A stretch of DNA of 5,475 nt, taken from assembly GCA_017408205.1 (NCBI GenBank), contig JAFQVC010000200.1:1-5475 (forward strand), given 5' to 3'. The notes beneath the pieces were generated by a model. That model saw only the letters and a program-made list of their open reading frames with translations. It was not told the DNA's origin and did not search any database. This document shows, piece by piece, positions 1-5,475 of the stretch; positions within the stretch are counted from its first letter, which is position 1; every line of letters starts with the position of its first letter. The position numbers and the translations under genes are program-made. Source of the stretch: Clostridia bacterium (GTDB taxonomy: Bacteria; Bacillota; Clostridia; Monoglobales; Firm-18).

Positions 1-543
1 ATGAACATAATTGGCTGTCTTGACGTGCCAACTTCAGGTCAGTATTTATTAGACGGAGAAGACGTAAGCGGTATGAATGAAATACAACTTGCTGACATAA
101 GAAGCAGACGCCTTGGCTTTATATTTCAGCAGTACAATTTAATACCTAAATTGTCAGTTCTGGAAAATGTGGAATTACCCCTTATATACAAGGCAATGAA
201 GCCTGAGGAACGACGAAACAGGGCTATGTCTGCATTGGAAAAAGTAGGTCTTCCTGACAGGGCGGACAAATACCCGTCACAGTTGTCAGGCGGACAGCAA
301 CAACGAGTTTCTATTGCAAGAGCGTTGGCAGGAGACCCCCACCTTATACTTGCAGACGAGCCAACAGGCGCTCTTGATTCCAAAACAGGCAAAGACGTTC
401 TTGACTTTATTTCGGCACTTAACGACGAGGGTAAAACAGTTGTACTTATTACTCACGATATGTCGGTAGCACAAAAAGCAAAACGTATTGTGCGGATACA
501 GGACGGGAAGATAGTGGCTGATGAAGTTATAAGGGAGGAATAG
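1..543 (+). CDS. ABC exporter ATP-binding subunit (MacB/LolD/YknY type), 5'-truncated by window edge
   Basis: ATPase that powers a MacB-type ABC transporter at the inner face of the cytoplasmic membrane. In the visible 180 residues the motifs come in the usual order: Q-loop FQQ (42-44), signature LSGGQQQR (95-102), Walker B LILADEP (115-121, catalytic Glu120), D-loop GALD (123-126) and H-loop His152 in LITHD. The Walker A loop is missing because it lies upstream. In this family the glycine-rich GKST loop directly precedes the MNIIGCLD segment seen here, so the ATG at position 1 is almost surely an internal Met and the gene starts about 40 codons earlier. The C-terminus is a normal length. It ends in TAG one base before the permease start, so the two are translationally coupled. 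Closest functional analogues by family knowledge are YknY of Bacillus and the MacB nucleotide-binding domain. The substrate cannot be told from the sequence. Confidence 0.95.
   Translation: MNIIGCLDVPTSGQYLLDGEDVSGMNEIQLADIRSRRLGFIFQQYNLIPKLSVLENVELPLIYKAMKPEERRNRAMSALEKVGLPDRADKYPSQLSGGQQQRVSIARALAGDPHLILADEPTGALDSKTGKDVLDFISALNDEGKTVVLITHDMSVAQKAKRIVRIQDGKIVADEVIREE
533..538 (+). promoter_or_regulatory. Ribosome binding site of the permease gene
   Basis: GGGAGG lies inside the last codons of the ATPase gene, 6 nt before the ATG at 545. It fixes the permease start and shows that the two reading frames are meant to be translated in tandem. Confidence 0.85.
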
Positions 544-544
544 T

Positions 545-1720
545 ATGAATATAAAACAATCATTTATCCTTGCTATGAAAAGTTTAAAGGCAAGTAAAAT
601 GCGTTCCTTTCTTACAATGCTTGGTATTATTATCGGTGTTGCCGCAGTAATAGTACTGGTTTCAATTGTTGATGGTTTTTCAAACACTATGCTTGACGCC
701 TTTGAAAGCGCGGGGCTCAATATTGTAAATGTAAACGTAAGAGGAAGGGGCAGTTCAAGAACAGTTGACCCTGACGATATGATTACTTTTGCGGAGGATA
801 ATGATGAATACATTATAGGTATATCCCCATCAGTTATGGCATCTGTAACGTTAAAAGTTGACACAGAAAACAACCAGACCACAGTTACAGGTGTTAACGA
901 ATACTACAAGGATATAAAAGAACTTGAAATGGGGAACGGAAGATTTTTGCAGTACATAGATGTTGAGCGTCGGCAAAAGGTGTGTGTTATCGGCTCGTAT
1001 ATTGCTAAAAACTACTTTGGTACACTTTCTTGTGTTGGAGAAAAGATGAAGATAAACGGACACGACTACACAGTTGTAGGAGTTTTAAATGAAAGTGCAG
1101 AAAGCGAAGAGGGCAGTGCAGATGATATAGTTTACATACCTTACACCTGTGCTACACTTTTGTCACGCCAAAGAACTGTCAGTTCCTATGTTGTAGCGGC
1201 AACATCAAAAGACGATGTTACCAGAGTTAAAAGATTAGTTGAGAATTATTTGTATTCAGTCTTTGACAATTCTGATTTATATACCGTAACCGCTGTTGCG
1301 GATTTAGTTGATACAGTTGACGAATTAATGGGTACTTTAACAGGTATATTAGTTGGAATTGCAGGAATTTCCCTTCTGGTAGGAGGTATAGGCATTATGA
1401 ACATTATGCTTGTTTCGGTTACAGAAAGAACAAGGGAAATAGGAATAAGAAAGTCCTTGGGGGCAAAACCCTGGGACATTATGAGCCAGTTTGTTGTTGA
1501 GGCGGCAACCACCAGTTCTATGGGCGGCTTTATAGGAATTGCCTTTGGGTGTATTGCGTCAATAGTTGCAGGGAAAATTCTGGGAGTTAATGCAACGCCG
1601 TCGGTACTTGCAATACTTGTGGCTTTTACGGTGTCTGTTGCAATAGGAATGTTTTTCGGTTACTTTCCTGCCAAAAAGGCATCAAAACTTAACCCCATTG
1701 ATGCTTTACGTTATGACTAA
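545..1720 (+). CDS. MacB-type (FtsX-like) ABC transporter permease
   Basis: Membrane subunit partnering the upstream ATPase. The 391 residues match the usual length and plan of stand-alone MacB/YknZ permeases: a short cytoplasmic amphipathic start, TM1 (about 22-42), a large extracytoplasmic domain (about 43-262, MacB periplasmic-core type), then TM2 (265-290), TM3 (about 322-345) and TM4 (353-374). Diagnostic pieces are the TERTREIGIRKSLGA coupling helix (293-307) after TM2 and the C-terminal FPAKKASKLNPIDALRYD tail (374-391). In Gram-positives such permeases work with an HlyD/MacA-like fusion protein to export or resist peptides and other amphipathic compounds (YknWXYZ is the model). Here that partner is not in view. 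The gene starts one base after the ATPase stop and ends 14 bases before the SLH gene. No premature stop or frameshift is seen. The substrate is unknown. Confidence 0.95.
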   Translation: MNIKQSFILAMKSLKASKMRSFLTMLGIIIGVAAVIVLVSIVDGFSNTMLDAFESAGLNIVNVNVRGRGSSRTVDPDDMITFAEDNDEYIIGISPSVMASVTLKVDTENNQTTVTGVNEYYKDIKELEMGNGRFLQYIDVERRQKVCVIGSYIAKNYFGTLSCVGEKMKINGHDYTVVGVLNESAESEEGSADDIVYIPYTCATLLSRQRTVSSYVVAATSKDDVTRVKRLVENYLYSVFDNSDLYTVTAVADLVDTVDELMGTLTGILVGIAGISLLVGGIGIMNIMLVSVTERTREIGIRKSLGAKPWDIMSQFVVEAATTSSMGGFIGIAFGCIASIVAGKILGVNATPSVLAILVAFTVSVAIGMFFGYFPAKKASKLNPIDALRYD

Positions 1721-1722
1721 TT

Positions 1723-1727
1723 GGAGG
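1723..1727 (+). promoter_or_regulatory. Ribosome binding site deciding the SLH gene start
   Basis: GGAGG sits only 1 nt before the ATG at 1729 but 7 nt before the in-frame ATG at 1735. The spacing favours 1735 as the true start; 1729 would add only Met-Lys at the N-terminus. Confidence 0.8.
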
Positions 1728-1734
1728 AATGAAA

Positions 1735-3993
1735 ATGAGAAAAATAATATGTTTAATAATGGTTTGTATGTTGCTTTTGCCAACAATGGTTACAAGTGCA
1801 TCAACTTATGATGATTACGGCACAGCCACACTTTTAAAAGAACTTAAAATTATGCAGGGGGACCCTGACGGCAATCTGCGTCTTGACGATTATGTAACAA
1901 GAGCGGAGTTTTCAAAAATTGCAATTGCAGCATCTTCCTACAGAAACACGGTGGCAAAGCAGTCGGCAGTATCACCTTTTAAAGATGTGTCATATAAACA
2001 CTGGGCTGCACCTTATGTATCAGTTGCAGTAAAAAGCGGTGTAATTACAGGTTATCCTGATTTTACATTCCGTCCCGAACAGAATGTTACCTACGAAGAG
2101 GCAGTAACAGTTTGCTTAAAACTTCTTGGTTACACAAGCGAGGATTACGGCGTGTCATGGCCCTACGGTCAGGTGGGAATGGCTGAAAACTTAAACCTTG
2201 ACGAAAATGTTACTGCAAATGTAGGCGACAATATGACAAGGCGTAACGTAATGAATCTTGTATATAATATGTTAAATACCTGCTCAAAAAATACTGACCG
2301 TGATTACATTTCCGTATTTGACTACACAATTGTTGAGGACTGTGTGTTGATTGCGACATCAAAAGAAGACAGCAGTGTGGGCGGAAATAAAATAAGCACA
2401 AGCGAGGGCACATACAATATTGCTTCTGATTTCAACAGAGAAAACGTGGGCAAAAAGGGTGATGCGGTATTAAAAGACAACAAAGACCTTGTAATTTTTG
2501 TGCCGTACAACCAACAGATAACTACATACAATATTTATCAGATTTTAGATAATAAAGTTATTGTATATGAAAACGGAAAGCCTGTTGCTACTGATGTTGA
2601 TACTTCAGTTACAGTATATAACAAAGGAAACAAATCAACACTTTCCGCAATGTTAAATCAGATTAACCCGGGTGACGTTCTTACTACTTACAAAAATGCG
2701 GATGGTGTTCTTGATTACGGAATATTGAATAAAGACACATTGGAAGGACCGATTATTGCATATTCAAACGAATGGTACAAATCTTATGGTATTGATATTG
2801 GCAATTATACTGTTATTAAAGACGGAACAAAATCAACTGCAAACAACATAAGCCGTTACGACGTAGTTTACTATTCAGAGCCGTTAAACACAGTTTATGC
2901 TTACTCTAAAAAGGTTACAGGTGTTTATGAAAGCGCATCACCCAACAAGGATATGCCAACATCTGTTACGGTTTCGGGAGTTACATATAAACTTGAAGGT
3001 GCATCTGCATACAACAGTCTGTCATCTCAGGGCTCGTATAACTATGGCGACACAGTGACGCTGTTACTTGGAAGAAACGGTGACGTGGCAGGGGTGTTAG
3101 AACCACAAAATACAGCCGGAACAATTAACGGATATTTAAAAGCCACAGGCACTAAACAATTCCCCACTGCAGACGGAAACAACATTTCGTCGTATTACAT
3201 CAGTGTTGTAAGAGCAGACGGAACAAGCGTTGATTTCCGCACAAATTCTGACTACAGTAGTTTTATAAATAAAATAGTAACTGTAAGTTTTAAAAGTGAC
3301 GGAATTGCAAGTATTGCTGTAAGAAACGATTCTGGAACTATTTATGGTACTGTAGATGGTAACAACAGTTACATCGGTAAACACAAAGTTTCCAAAAATG
3401 TTGAAATACTTGATGTTTCAGGAACGAAAGCAGGGGAAACTACGGCATATACAAAAACATATATGTCCCGTCTTGACGGAATAGAGTTACAGTCAGGCGA
3501 CGTGATTTATTACTCAAAAAATTCTGACGGTGAAATTACAGAACTGTTTCTTGATAATGTAACGGGGGATATGTATAAGTACGGAATAATTACCTCCGCA
3601 CAACTTAATACTGCAGGTTCAGTTAAGACCTTTACCTGCCTTGCAGACTGGAATTCCTATTCTTACAAAGGTGCAACAATATCAGGTGTAAGTGTTAAAA
3701 ACGGCGGAGGAGTAGGTGTTTTGTTACAAGGCAACTCTGCAGTAGATTACATAACTCTTAAACAGTTATCAGCACCTATTGAGGAAATTTCAGGTGATGT
3801 TATTAAAACCAGAAAAGGAGATTATATTATCTACGGCAACGCAAGTGCTTTTGTGAAATCAGGTACTTCATATATGCAGACTGACTTAAATGAGGTAACA
3901 GATTTAACGAAGTATAATGTTACTGCTTATTATGATAAAGAAATGGATGAAGGTGGAAGAATTCGTGTGCTTGTTGCTGTAAAAAAGGGTTGA
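1735..3993 (+). CDS. Secreted S-layer homology (SLH) domain protein with modular beta-rich C-terminal region
   Basis: Predicted wall-anchored surface protein of 752 residues (numbering from 1735; the longest frame opens at 1729). A Sec signal peptide spans about 1-22: basic MRK, a hydrophobic core, and likely cleavage after TSA. The two Cys residues there lack a good lipobox, so it is not an obvious lipoprotein. Three SLH repeats follow. SLH1 (about 27-68) ends in the conserved TRAE (55-58), SLH2 (about 82-133) carries HWAAPYV and GYPDFTFRP, and SLH3 (about 135-182) is degenerate. In known families SLH trimers bind pyruvylated secondary cell-wall polymer. The remaining 570 residues match no enzyme I recognise. 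They contain about seven diverged units, each opening with a G-x-I/V-like strand and closing with patterns such as GDVLTTYKNADG or GDVIYYSKNSDG. It sits 14 bases after the permease with no intervening terminator, so it is likely co-transcribed with the exporter. An intrinsic terminator follows it. Confidence 0.9.
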   Translation: MRKIICLIMVCMLLLPTMVTSASTYDDYGTATLLKELKIMQGDPDGNLRLDDYVTRAEFSKIAIAASSYRNTVAKQSAVSPFKDVSYKHWAAPYVSVAVKSGVITGYPDFTFRPEQNVTYEEAVTVCLKLLGYTSEDYGVSWPYGQVGMAENLNLDENVTANVGDNMTRRNVMNLVYNMLNTCSKNTDRDYISVFDYTIVEDCVLIATSKEDSSVGGNKISTSEGTYNIASDFNRENVGKKGDAVLKDNKDLVIFVPYNQQITTYNIYQILDNKVIVYENGKPVATDVDTSVTVYNKGNKSTLSAMLNQINPGDVLTTYKNADGVLDYGILNKDTLEGPIIAYSNEWYKSYGIDIGNYTVIKDGTKSTANNISRYDVVYYSEPLNTVYAYSKKVTGVYESASPNKDMPTSVTVSGVTYKLEGASAYNSLSSQGSYNYGDTVTLLLGRNGDVAGVLEPQNTAGTINGYLKATGTKQFPTADGNNISSYYISVVRADGTSVDFRTNSDYSSFINKIVTVSFKSDGIASIAVRNDSGTIYGTVDGNNSYIGKHKVSKNVEILDVSGTKAGETTAYTKTYMSRLDGIELQSGDVIYYSKNSDGEITELFLDNVTGDMYKYGIITSAQLNTAGSVKTFTCLADWNSYSYKGATISGVSVKNGGGVGVLLQGNSAVDYITLKQLSAPIEEISGDVIKTRKGDYIIYGNASAFVKSGTSYMQTDLNEVTDLTKYNVTAYYDKEMDEGGRIRVLVAVKKG
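2521..3987 (+). repeat. Seven diverged tandem modules within the SLH protein (protein-level repeat)
   Basis: Read by eye, the C-terminal part falls into units of about 55-75 residues at about 263-333, 337-393, 394-458, 461-531, 533-608, 614-677 and 679-751 (numbering from 1735). Recurring landmarks are a G-x-I/V opening strand (GPIIAYS, GTINGYL, GTIYGTV, YKYGIIT) and a closing hairpin with an acidic-glycine turn (GDVLTTYKNADGVLDY, GDTVTLLLGRNGDVAGVL, GDVIYYSKNSDGEITELFL, NVTAYYDKEMDEGGRIRVLV). Identity between units is low and the boundaries are approximate. The DNA itself is not repetitive. Confidence 0.5.
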
Positions 3994-4018
3994 CAAATAT
4001 ATGGCTTTTAGGTAAAAT
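3990..4018 (+). promoter_or_regulatory. Putative sigma-A promoter for the glycosidase-like gene
   Basis: TTGACA (3990-3995, full consensus) is followed by a 17-nt spacer and TAAAAT (4013-4018, 5 of 6). The -35 box overlaps the TGA stop of the SLH gene. The predicted transcription start is near 4025, giving a leader of about 60 nt. It is oddly placed, because the terminator hairpin begins only a few bases after the predicted start. The match is good, but activity is inferred. Confidence 0.65.
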
Positions 4019-4027
4019 AACCATTAT

Positions 4028-4058
4028 AGGGTGTAATGTTTACATTACACCCTTTTTT
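4028..4058 (+). terminator. Intrinsic (Rho-independent) terminator after the SLH gene
   Basis: Perfect stem GGGTGTAATG (4029-4038) / CATTACACCC (4043-4052) with a TTTA loop, extendable by one A-T pair (4028/4053), followed directly by six T (4053-4058). It ends the exporter/SLH operon on the + strand. No T-tract follows the hairpin on the opposite strand, so it is one-directional. It lies inside the leader of any transcript made from the promoter just upstream. Confidence 0.92.
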
Positions 4059-4070
4059 ACAAACTACATA

Positions 4071-4076
4071 AAGGAG
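4071..4076 (+). promoter_or_regulatory. Ribosome binding site of the glycosidase-like gene
   Basis: AAGGAG lies 8 nt before the ATG at 4085, a standard spacing. It supports that start and shows the gene can initiate independently of the upstream operon. Confidence 0.85.
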
Positions 4077-4084
4077 TTTTTGCT

Positions 4085-5475
4085 ATGAAAAGAATATTTG
4101 GTGACTGGACTGACACAAAATTAGAAGTAAGTGGTGACAAAGCAGAATTTTTTGTATGGGGAAGAAAATACACATTTGAAAAGTCATTTGTTCCCACATC
4201 AATTGTTTCTTTAGATAAAGAGTTATTGGAAGCACCTGCGACTTTAGATGCAGATTTTAGCGGTAAAATCGGCGAATGGCACAGTTTTGAGTATTTTGTA
4301 TATTCAAAGGACGAGGAAAAAGCCGTTATTATAATTTCTGCACGATGTGAAAATACAATAGGAAACGCTACTGTTACAGTTGAATTTGACGGTTTTGTAA
4401 AAATAGAATTCAGAATTTCTTCATACTGGCAGTACGACAAAAGAAACAAGCCGGAACTTACAGGACTATATCTTAATATTCCTATGAACAAAGCACATTC
4501 GTCTTTGTTCCATTACTGGCCAAACAACAAGTCAAGTATTGTACCTGCTCAGGACAAAATGAACAGCGGTGCAACTAAAGATATTAAATTACCTTTTAAA
4601 CCTTATGTATGGTACGGTGACGAAGAGGTAGGTCTTGGGGTATTTGTTGGCGAAACAGAACAGTATTTTCAGTATGACGAAAACTGCATTGAAGTAAGCG
4701 GAAATAATCTTAAAATCACATTTTTAGACAGTATGCCAGAGAACTGGCAGGGCAGAAGTGATAAGTGGGCAGATACATTAATCCCAATTGAGTTTACATT
4801 TGGTTTTCACGCAACACCTGTTAAACCTTTTAAATTTGACAAAGGTTGTTACAGACGCTTCCATATGTATAATGTAAGAAAAAATGATTTTCTTAATATG
4901 GGACTTCCTAAAATTGCAGCAGATGCGGGAGCAGAGTGGCTGGTGCTTCACGAGGACTGGACAATTATCCAGAACTTTGGTCTTGCAGAAGACGAAGAAA
5001 AATTTAAGGCGTTTACTGACGAGTGCCACAAGTACGGCTTAAAACTGATGCTTTATTTCGGTTACGAATATTCAACTTTAATGGCAGATTTCAATAAAAA
5101 CGGCAAAAATTATATTAATTATTCAGATACAGGAAACTACAACGGCGGATGGCAGAGAAGTCCTGCACAAAGAGCATTTATGGTGTGCTACAATTCTGAC
5201 TACAAAAAAGAGTGGTTAGAAAGAATTAAGTACGTTATGGACGTTTATGGTGCAGACGGTATTTACACTGACGGTACGTACATTCCGTGGGAGTGTGCAA
5301 ATGAGCGTCACGGCTGCGGTTACAGAGACCAGGAGGGTAAACTTCATTCTACATATCCTGTTTTGGAACTTCGTGAACATGTTAAAAACTTATACCAGAC
5401 CGTCCATGAAAGAAAAGGTATTGTGGATGCACACCAGAGTACCTGCTGCACAATGCCCACACTGTCTTTTTGCGA
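4085..5475 (+). CDS. Glycoside hydrolase-like protein (GH123_N/DUF6067 type), 3'-truncated by window edge
   Basis: The frame is open for 463 codons and runs off the window without a stop, so the gene is incomplete at its 3' end. There is no signal peptide or membrane segment, so it is predicted cytoplasmic. Residues 1 to about 240 look like a beta-sandwich (many alternating hydrophobic strands rich in Trp/Tyr). The link HATPVKPFK (242-250) is followed by what reads as a TIM-barrel start: AEWLVLHEDW (283-292), GLKLMLYFGYEYS (318-330), ADGIYTDGTYIPWECAN (390-406), HGCGYRD (409-415) and GIVDAHQS (445-452). The ATPVKP link and the YTDG/HGCGY segment are features I associate with the GH123 N-terminal/DUF6067 group. 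Asp396 at a barrel strand end is a candidate active-site residue (inference). The likely role is hydrolysis of imported oligosaccharides or glycoconjugates; the exact substrate is unknown. It has its own promoter candidate and RBS after a terminator, so it is probably a separate transcription unit from the exporter/SLH operon. Confidence 0.7.
   Translation, partial: MKRIFGDWTDTKLEVSGDKAEFFVWGRKYTFEKSFVPTSIVSLDKELLEAPATLDADFSGKIGEWHSFEYFVYSKDEEKAVIIISARCENTIGNATVTVEFDGFVKIEFRISSYWQYDKRNKPELTGLYLNIPMNKAHSSLFHYWPNNKSSIVPAQDKMNSGATKDIKLPFKPYVWYGDEEVGLGVFVGETEQYFQYDENCIEVSGNNLKITFLDSMPENWQGRSDKWADTLIPIEFTFGFHATPVKPFKFDKGCYRRFHMYNVRKNDFLNMGLPKIAADAGAEWLVLHEDWTIIQNFGLAEDEEKFKAFTDECHKYGLKLMLYFGYEYSTLMADFNKNGKNYINYSDTGNYNGGWQRSPAQRAFMVCYNSDYKKEWLERIKYVMDVYGADGIYTDGTYIPWECANERHGCGYRDQEGKLHSTYPVLELREHVKNLYQTVHERKGIVDAHQSTCCTMPTLSFC

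Larger units (their letters stand above)
3978..4061 (+). repeat. 13-nt perfect inverted repeat flanking promoter and terminator
   Basis: TGTAAAAAAGGGT (3978-3990, last codons of the SLH gene) is the exact reverse complement of ACCCTTTTTTACA (4049-4061), with 58 nt between the arms. The right arm includes the last four bases of the terminator stem and the whole T-tract. In a read-through RNA the left arm could therefore pair with the 3' side of the terminator. Part of the match is low-complexity A/T, so chance cannot be excluded. Confidence 0.6.

Noticed and set aside
1..3. ATG at the first base as the true start of the ATPase
   Set aside because: The Walker A loop, essential for the family, would be missing; the segment matches the residues that normally follow it, so the gene is cut by the window edge.
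286..882. Long reverse-strand open frame across the ATPase/permease junction, and other minus-strand frames (e.g. 4057-4491, 1246-1512)
   Set aside because: They lie wholly or almost wholly opposite well-supported genes, have low-complexity Ser/Ile-rich or Phe/Tyr-rich translations without recognisable domains, and are best explained as antisense shadows.
858..886. Another TTGACA within the permease coding region
   Set aside because: No -10-like hexamer at a proper spacing; it is a coding-sequence match (Val-Asp-Thr).
1263..1291. TTGACA inside the permease gene as a possible internal promoter for the SLH gene
   Set aside because: The only -10-like sequence (TATATA, 1278-1283) is 9 nt away, far too close, and nothing suitable lies at 16-18 nt.
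1735..1800. Lipoprotein signal in the SLH protein (Cys at residues 6 and 11)
   Set aside because: The residues before these Cys do not form a normal lipobox (Val or Ile at -1), and a standard signal peptidase I site follows the hydrophobic core.
4019..4061. Terminator hairpin acting also on the minus strand, with TATAAT on the complement of 4023-4028 as a reverse promoter
   Set aside because: No T-tract follows the stem on the minus strand, no good -35 is visible for the reverse TATAAT, and there is no minus-strand gene to serve.

Overview
The window is AT-rich and compact, with every supported gene on the + strand. It looks like a chromosomal segment of an anaerobic low-GC Gram-positive bacterium (Clostridia-type Firmicutes). 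The reasons are strong Shine-Dalgarno sites before each visible start, a consensus-like sigma-A promoter, a classic intrinsic terminator, an S-layer-homology (SLH) surface protein, and a MacB/YknZ-type ABC exporter. The species cannot be named from the sequence alone.

Layout. Positions 1-543 hold the 3' part of an ABC exporter ATPase; the Walker A loop lies just upstream of the window. After one base comes a complete MacB-type permease (545-1720). After a further 14 bases comes a secreted protein with three SLH repeats and a long beta-rich C-terminal part built of diverged modules (1735-3993). These three genes have no promoter or terminator between them and read as one operon. A membrane-fusion (HlyD/MacA/YknX-like) gene would be expected upstream, but it is not visible.

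The 3' end of the SLH gene and the gap after it (about 3978-4084) is the most densely organised stretch. It contains a TTGACA-17-TAAAAT promoter overlapping the SLH stop codon, a perfect 10-bp terminator hairpin with a T-tract only a few bases past the predicted transcription start, and a 13-nt perfect inverted repeat that offers an alternative partner for the terminator's 3' side. It also has an A_AAA_AAG slippery heptamer whose -1 frame stays open up to the next gene's start codon, and then a Shine-Dalgarno site. From 4085 to the window end runs an incomplete gene for a cytoplasmic glycoside-hydrolase-like protein (GH123_N/DUF6067 type by remembered motifs).

How the genes fit together. The ATPase and permease would form a mechanotransmission-type ABC complex that moves a substrate outward from the membrane or cell-wall zone. 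The co-transcribed SLH protein is exported through Sec and anchored to the wall, so it may be a wall-side partner or simply share regulation. The glycosidase-like gene starts a new transcription unit and may belong to a different (carbohydrate) function. No mobile element, CRISPR array, tRNA or rRNA was seen. No convincingly new system is evident; the SLH/exporter linkage and the 3978-4088 junction are the parts most worth checking.
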